64,000 nucleotides of DNA. It comes from Microbacterium memoriense (lineage in GTDB: Bacteria > Actinomycetota > Actinomycetes > Actinomycetales > Microbacteriaceae). The translations under genes and the position numbers were made by a program. Shown here in pieces: positions 59,426-64,000 of the stretch; position 1 is the first letter of the stretch; every line of letters begins with the position of its first letter. The notes beneath the pieces are model-generated. The model was given only the letters and a program-made list of their open reading frames with translations, searched no databases and was not told the origin of the DNA. The stretch is from assembly GCF_025398275.1 (NCBI RefSeq), contig NZ_JAODOR010000010.1, positions 62,001 through 126,000 of the forward strand. Direction: 5' to 3'.

Positions 59426-60588
59426 GCATCCTCACCCCTGACATCACCGCCACCCTCGAGCAGCAGGGCATCGAGCTCCCCAGCTGGGCCTTCGGCAACT
59501 CGGGCACCCGGTTCCGCGTCTGGACGACCGAAGGCACGCCGCGCGACGTGTTCGAGAAGGTCGCGGATGCCGCCGAAGTCAACCGCGTCACCGGCCTCGC
59601 ACCGTCGGTGGCCCTGCACATCCCGTGGGACAAGGTCGACGACTACAGCGCGCTGCGCGCTCACGCGGAAGACCTCGGCGTCGCGCTCGGCACGATCAAC
59701 TCCAACACGTTCCAGGACGAGGACTACAAGTTCGGCGCCCTGACGCACGAGGACGACCGCATCCGACGCAAGGCGATCGACCACCACCTCGAGTGCATCG
59801 ACGTGATGGATGCCACGGGTTCGCGCGACCTGAAGATCTGGCTCGCCGAGGGCTCCAACTACCCCGGCCAGATGGACATGCGCGCACGACAGGACCGTCT
59901 GAACGACTCGTTGCGTCAGATCTACGAGCGCCTCTCCGGTGAGCAGCGACTCGTTCTCGAGTACAAGTTCTTCGAGCCGTCGTTCTACCACACCGATGTT
60001 CCCGACTGGGGAACGTCCTACGCGCAGGTGGCCACGCTCGGCGACCGCGCAATGGTCTGCCTCGACACGGGACACCACGCCCCCGGCACGAACATCGAGT
60101 TCATCGTGATGCAGCTGCTGCGCCTCGGGAAGCTCGGCTCGTTCGACTTCAACTCGCGGTTCTACGCAGACGACGACCTCATCGTCGGCGCGGCTGACCC
60201 GTTCCAGCTGTTCCGCATCATCGTCGAGGTCATCCGCGGCGGGGGGCTGAACAACCCCGACGTGGCCTTCATGCTCGACCAGTGCCACAACGTCGAGGCG
60301 AAGATCCCGGGACAGATCCGCTCGGTGCTCAACGTGCAGGAGATGACTGCGCGAGCGCTGCTCCTCGACCACGACGCTCTCGCGGCGGCGCGCACGGCGA
60401 ACGACGTCCTGGGTGCGCAGGCGGTGTTCATGGATGCCTTCTACACCGACGTGCGCCCCGCTCTCGCCGAATGGCGCGAGCGCCGCGGCCTGCCGGCCGA
60501 CCCGATGGCCGCGTTCGCGGCATCCGGATACCAGTCCACCATCGAGGCCGCCCGCGTCGGCGGCACCCAGGCGGGCTGGGGCGCCTGA
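59422..60588 (+). CDS. rhaI: L-rhamnose isomerase
   Basis: 388 residues from GTG 59422 (GTGA overlap). TIM barrel of the RhaI (Pseudomonas stutzeri-type) group rather than the E. coli RhaA type: ALHIPWDKVDDYSALRAHAE, GTINSNTFQDEDYKFGALTH, IWLAEGSNYPGQMDMRARQD, LEYKFFEPSFYHTDVPDWGT (metal Glu), MVCLDTGHHAPGTNIEFIVM, FDFNSRFYADDDL and MLDQCHNVEAKIPG. It converts L-rhamnose to L-rhamnulose with Mn2+. Confidence 0.95.
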   Translation: MSILTPDITATLEQQGIELPSWAFGNSGTRFRVWTTEGTPRDVFEKVADAAEVNRVTGLAPSVALHIPWDKVDDYSALRAHAEDLGVALGTINSNTFQDEDYKFGALTHEDDRIRRKAIDHHLECIDVMDATGSRDLKIWLAEGSNYPGQMDMRARQDRLNDSLRQIYERLSGEQRLVLEYKFFEPSFYHTDVPDWGTSYAQVATLGDRAMVCLDTGHHAPGTNIEFIVMQLLRLGKLGSFDFNSRFYADDDLIVGAADPFQLFRIIVEVIRGGGLNNPDVAFMLDQCHNVEAKIPGQIRSVLNVQEMTARALLLDHDALAAARTANDVLGAQAVFMDAFYTDVRPALAEWRERRGLPADPMAAFAASGYQSTIEAARVGGTQAGWGA

Positions 60589-60641
60589 GCCCGGTTCGCC
60601 GGCCTTCCCGACCCCGCAGATGTCACGAGACGAGAGACACC

Positions 60642-62678
60642 ATGACGAACCCCACCGCTGCTGAACTCATCGCGCGCAGCAACCGCCTCGGCGCCGACCC
60701 GAAGAACACCAACTACGCCGGCGGCAATACGTCCGCCAAAGGCACCGAGACCGACCCCGTCACGGGCGAGCCGGTCGAGCTGCTCTGGGTCAAGGGCTCG
60801 GGTGGCGACCTCGGCACCCTGAAGCCCGAAGGCCTCGCGGTGCTGCGGCTCGACCGCATGCGCGCGCTCGTGAACGTCTACCCCGGCGTCGACCGCGAAG
60901 ACGAGATGGTCGCCGCGTTCGACTACTGTCTGCACGGCAAGGGCGGCGCTGCCCCCTCGATCGACACGGCGATGCACGGGCTCGTGGATGCCGCACACGT
61001 CGACCACCTGCATCCCGACAGCGGGATTGCGATCGCGACCGCGGCCGACGGTCCGGCGCTGACCACGCAGATCTTCGGCGACACCGTCGTCTGGGTGCCC
61101 TGGCGTCGTCCTGGCTTCCAGCTCGGGCTCGACATCGCCGAGATCAAGGCGCAGAACCCGCAGGCCGTCGGCTGCATCCTCGGTGGACACGGCATCACGG
61201 CGTGGGGCGACACATCCGACGAGGCCGAGCGGAACTCGTCCTGGATCATCGACACCGCCGCCGCGTATCTCGCCGAGCACGGCACGGCCGAGCCGTTCGG
61301 CAGCGTCCGCCCCGGTTTCGAGGCTCTCCCCGAGGCCGACCGGCGTGCCCGCGCCGCGGCCCTCGCGCCGACCATCCGCGGCATCGCGTCGACGGACAAG
61401 CCGATGGTGGGCCATTTCACCGATGCGGACGTCGTCCTCGATTTCCTCGCCGCCACCGAAGCCCCGCGCCTCGCGACCCTCGGAACCAGCTGCCCCGACC
61501 ATTTCCTCCGCACCAAGGTCAAGCCGCTGATCCTCGACCTGCCGGCCACGGCATCCGTCGAGGAACAGATCGCGCGCCTGCAGGAACTGCACGCCGAGTA
61601 CCGCGCCGACTACCAGGCGTATTACGACGCACACGCGACCGCCGAAAGCCCCGCGATCCGCGGCGCCGATCCGCTGATCGTGCTCATCCCGGGCGTCGGC
61701 ATGTTCAGCTACGGCGCGAACAAGCAGACCGCGCGCGTCGCGGGCGAGTTCTACGTCAACGCGATCAACGTCATGCGCGGCGCTGAGTCGCTGTCGACGT
61801 ACGCGCCGATCTCCGACGCGGAGAAGTTCCGCATCGAATACTGGGCGCTCGAAGAGGCGAAGCTGCAGCGGATGCCGAAGCCCAAGACCCACCAGGGCCG
61901 CATCGCGTTCGTCACGGGCGCGGCCTCCGGTATCGGGAAGGCCATCGCGACGAGGCTCGCCGCGGAAGGCGCGTGTGTCGTCGTCGCGGACCTCGACCTC
62001 GAGAAGGCGCAGGCCACCGCCGCCGAGTTGGGCGGGCCCGACGTGGCCATCGGCGTCGCCGCGAATGTCGCCGACGCGGATGCTGTGCAGGCCGCGATCG
62101 ACGCGACCGTGCTCGCTTTCGGCGGCATCGATCTCGTCGTCAACAACGCGGGGCTCTCGCTGTCGAAGCCTCTGCTCGAGACGACCGAAAAGGACTGGGA
62201 CCTGCAGCACGACGTGATGGCGAAGGGTTCGTTCCTCGTCAGCAAGGCGGCCGCAAAGGCCCTCATCGAGCAGAAGATGGGCGGCGACGTGATCTACATC
62301 TCGTCGAAGAACTCCGTCTTCGCCGGGCCCAACAACATCGCGTACTCGGCGACCAAGGCCGACCAGGCCCACCAGGTGCGCCTGCTCGCGGTCGAACTCG
62401 GCGAGCACGGCGTGAAGGTCAACGGCATCAACCCCGACGGCGTGGTGCGCGGGTCGGGCATCTTCGCCGCCGGCTGGGGCGCCAACCGCGCCGCGACCTA
62501 CGGCGTCGAGGAGAAGGACCTCGGCCAGTTCTACGCGAACCGCACGATCCTCAAGCGCGAGGTCGTCCCCGAGAACGTGGCGGATGCCGTCTACGTCCTC
62601 ACGGGTCCGGAACTCACCCGCACGACGGGGCTGCACATCCCGGTCGATTCCGGCGTCGCGGCCGCCTTCCTGCGATGA
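60642..62678 (+). CDS. rhaEW: bifunctional rhamnulose-1-phosphate aldolase / short-chain (lactaldehyde) dehydrogenase
   Basis: 678 residues from ATG 60642. Residues 1-400 form the class II aldolase domain (NTNYAGGNTSAKGT, KGSGGDLGTLKPEGLAVLRL, metal His in DHLHPDSGIAIATA and LGGHGITAWGD). Residues about 410-678 form an SDR domain (RIAFVTGAASGIGKAIATRL, VVNNAGLSLSKPL, catalytic Tyr/Lys in AYSATKADQAHQ). It cleaves rhamnulose-1-phosphate to dihydroxyacetone phosphate and L-lactaldehyde and oxidises the latter. The fused form is known from Bacillus (RhaEW) and other bacteria. Confidence 0.95.
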   Translation: MTNPTAAELIARSNRLGADPKNTNYAGGNTSAKGTETDPVTGEPVELLWVKGSGGDLGTLKPEGLAVLRLDRMRALVNVYPGVDREDEMVAAFDYCLHGKGGAAPSIDTAMHGLVDAAHVDHLHPDSGIAIATAADGPALTTQIFGDTVVWVPWRRPGFQLGLDIAEIKAQNPQAVGCILGGHGITAWGDTSDEAERNSSWIIDTAAAYLAEHGTAEPFGSVRPGFEALPEADRRARAAALAPTIRGIASTDKPMVGHFTDADVVLDFLAATEAPRLATLGTSCPDHFLRTKVKPLILDLPATASVEEQIARLQELHAEYRADYQAYYDAHATAESPAIRGADPLIVLIPGVGMFSYGANKQTARVAGEFYVNAINVMRGAESLSTYAPISDAEKFRIEYWALEEAKLQRMPKPKTHQGRIAFVTGAASGIGKAIATRLAAEGACVVVADLDLEKAQATAAELGGPDVAIGVAANVADADAVQAAIDATVLAFGGIDLVVNNAGLSLSKPLLETTEKDWDLQHDVMAKGSFLVSKAAAKALIEQKMGGDVIYISSKNSVFAGPNNIAYSATKADQAHQVRLLAVELGEHGVKVNGINPDGVVRGSGIFAAGWGANRAATYGVEEKDLGQFYANRTILKREVVPENVADAVYVLTGPELTRTTGLHIPVDSGVAAAFLR

Positions 62679-62775
62679 TCGCGCTCGGTCGTATGGCGCG
62701 CAGCGCCCGGACCGCCTCATCCGCCACACGAGCACTCTCCCGCACCAGCGCCCATGCGACAGGGCAGGAACGGGC

Positions 62776-64000
62776 ATGATCCCGGCGGGCTCCGTCGCCG
62801 CCGTCGACCTCGGGGCGACAAGCGGTCGGGTCATCGTCGGGCGCGTCGGCCCGGACACGCTCGAGACCACAACAGTCGCGCGGTTCGCCAACGACCCGAT
62901 CCGCCTCGGCGACGACCTGCACTGGAATGTGCTCGGGCTGTACAGCGCGGCCCTCGCCGGTCTCCGTGAGGCATTCCGCGCGGAGCCGGCGATCGCGAGC
63001 ATCGGGATCGACTCGTGGGCCGTGGACTACGGGCTGCTTCGCGCCGGGCGCCTCCTCGGCACGCCGTTCCACTATCGCGACGAGCGCACGGCGCGCGGCG
63101 TCGCCGCCGTCCACGCGCACCTGCCGCACGCCGAGCTGTTCGCGCGCAACGGCCTGCAGTTCCTGCCGTTCAACACGCTCTATCAGTTCGCCGCGGAAGA
63201 TCCGTTCCTGGTGAATGCCGGCGACACCGCGCTCATGATCCCCGACCTGCTGGGGTTCTGGCTCACCGGCAGCGCCCGCGCCGAACTGACGAACGCCTCG
63301 ACGACCGGGCTCCTGCGGTGGCTCGACCACGCGTGGGACGACAGCCTGATCGAGCGGCTCGGTGTCCCCCGCGACATCCTCCCCCCGCTCATCGCGCCCG
63401 GCGAGGTGCTCGGCGCACTCCGCCCCGAGGTCGCCGCATCGCTCGGTGGACAGGCGCCCGTGGTCGCCGTCGGCTCGCACGACACGGCCTCGGCGGTCGT
63501 CGCCATCCCGATGCAGGCGGATGCCGCGGCCTACATCTCGTGCGGCACGTGGGGTCTGGTCGGCGTGGAGGTCGAGCGCCCGGTGCTCACCCCCGACGCG
63601 CTCGCGGCGAACTTCACGAACGAAGGCGGCGTCGACGGGCGCGTCCGACTCCTCCACAACGTCATGGGGCTGTGGGTGCTCAGCGAGACCGTCCGCGGGT
63701 GGGAACGCCAGGAAGGGCACGCGATCGATCTGCCGACCTTGCTCGACTCGGCCGCGGAAGTCCCGGCATCCGCCGTGCCGGTCTTCGACATCAACGACGC
63801 CCGCTTCCTCCCGCCCGGCGACATGCCGGCGCGCATCGACGCGTGGTGCAGCGAACACGGCGTGCGCGCTCCACAGAGCCGCGCCGAGTACACCCGCTCG
63901 ATCGTCGAATCGCTCGCGCAGGCGTTCGCCGAGGCCACCGCCACCGCGGGCCGACTCGGCGGGATCGATGTCCGCACGATCCACATCGTCGGCGGCGGCG
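62776..64000 (+). CDS. rhaB: rhamnulokinase (3' end beyond the window)
   Basis: 408 residues visible from ATG 62776 with AGGAA upstream; the frame is open at the window edge. FGGY kinase: SVAAVDLGATSGRVIVGRVG, IGIDSWAVDYGLLRAGRLLG, LQFLPFNTLYQFAAEDPFLV, PDLLGFWLTGSARAELTNAS, VGSHDTASAVVAIPM, YISCGTWGLVGVEVERPVLT and IDVRTIHIVGGG. The SWAVDYGLL and NTLYQ motifs are typical of RhaB. It phosphorylates L-rhamnulose. No rhamnose transporter is within the window. Confidence 0.94.
   Translation, partial: MIPAGSVAAVDLGATSGRVIVGRVGPDTLETTTVARFANDPIRLGDDLHWNVLGLYSAALAGLREAFRAEPAIASIGIDSWAVDYGLLRAGRLLGTPFHYRDERTARGVAAVHAHLPHAELFARNGLQFLPFNTLYQFAAEDPFLVNAGDTALMIPDLLGFWLTGSARAELTNASTTGLLRWLDHAWDDSLIERLGVPRDILPPLIAPGEVLGALRPEVAASLGGQAPVVAVGSHDTASAVVAIPMQADAAAYISCGTWGLVGVEVERPVLTPDALAANFTNEGGVDGRVRLLHNVMGLWVLSETVRGWERQEGHAIDLPTLLDSAAEVPASAVPVFDINDARFLPPGDMPARIDAWCSEHGVRAPQSRAEYTRSIVESLAQAFAEATATAGRLGGIDVRTIHIVGGG

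Noticed and set aside
60441..63002. 853-codon minus-strand open frame opposite rhaEW
   Set aside because: No recognisable motif; mirrors the third-position GC of the rhamnose genes.
62614..63984. 456-codon minus-strand open frame opposite rhaB
   Set aside because: Shadow of the kinase gene; no motifs.

Overview
The window comes from a high-GC Gram-positive actinobacterium. Dense GTG starts, 4-bp ATGA/GTGA gene overlaps, many LacI regulators, ABC sugar importers without their own ATPase, and leaderless-looking promoters all fit the Microbacteriaceae; Microbacterium is my best guess (inference, no 16S in the window). No rRNA, tRNA, CRISPR, prophage or intact insertion sequence was seen. Almost everything is accessory carbohydrate metabolism.

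Layout. 1-129: 3' end of an AraC-type regulator. 285-4706 (minus): LacI regulator, TIM-barrel isomerase/epimerase, DUF993 aldolase-like protein and Gfo/Idh/MocA dehydrogenase, with a LacI-type operator upstream. 4820-10331 (minus): solute-binding lipoprotein, two permeases, a DUF624-like membrane protein and a GH51 arabinofuranosidase. 10507-17146 (minus): exporter-type ABC protein, two Gfo/Idh/MocA dehydrogenases, DUF6807 (PmoA-like), cupin and a GH43-like propeller hydrolase; two copies of an identical 15-bp operator link the units. 17214-17497: broken SGNH/rhamnogalacturonan-acetylesterase-like pseudogene. 17501-18568 (minus): M24-fold protein lacking metal ligands. 18631-29520 (plus): LacI regulator, then a coupled oxidative uronate pathway (Gfo/Idh, uronate-dehydrogenase-like, enolase-superfamily, KdgD-like, 2,5-dioxovalerate dehydrogenase), then a serine hydrolase, a divergent GH35 and an esterase. 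29620-35930: galactose regulon (GH35 beta-galactosidase, galE, LacI, galT, galK) with two matching operators. 36067-41286: two alpha/beta hydrolases or esterases, an orphan DNA methyltransferase carrying an inverted-repeat insertion, a lipoate ligase with swapped domain order, and small membrane proteins.

41410-50757 (plus): a BMP-type ABC importer with amidohydrolase/deaminase, DeoR regulator, BtpA/SgcQ-family TIM barrel and FGGY kinase. This looks like a self-contained but poorly described nucleoside-like catabolic system, bordered on the right by a gabT remnant. 51062-55390: monoacylglycerol-lipase-like hydrolase and a MarR regulator between two MFS exporters. 55505-64000: GH2 hydrolase, LacI regulator and the L-rhamnose operon (rhaM, rhaI, rhaEW-type aldolase/dehydrogenase, rhaB cut by the window end).

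Taken together the genes cover arabinose, galactose, uronate and rhamnose release and breakdown, the sugar set of rhamnogalacturonan-I pectin, so the window reads as a pectin side-chain utilisation island (inference). Beyond the genes, the notable structures are a pair of 93-bp intergenic repeats with TGTCCC/GGGACA ends (2240-2332 and 39535-39627) and several long inverted repeats.
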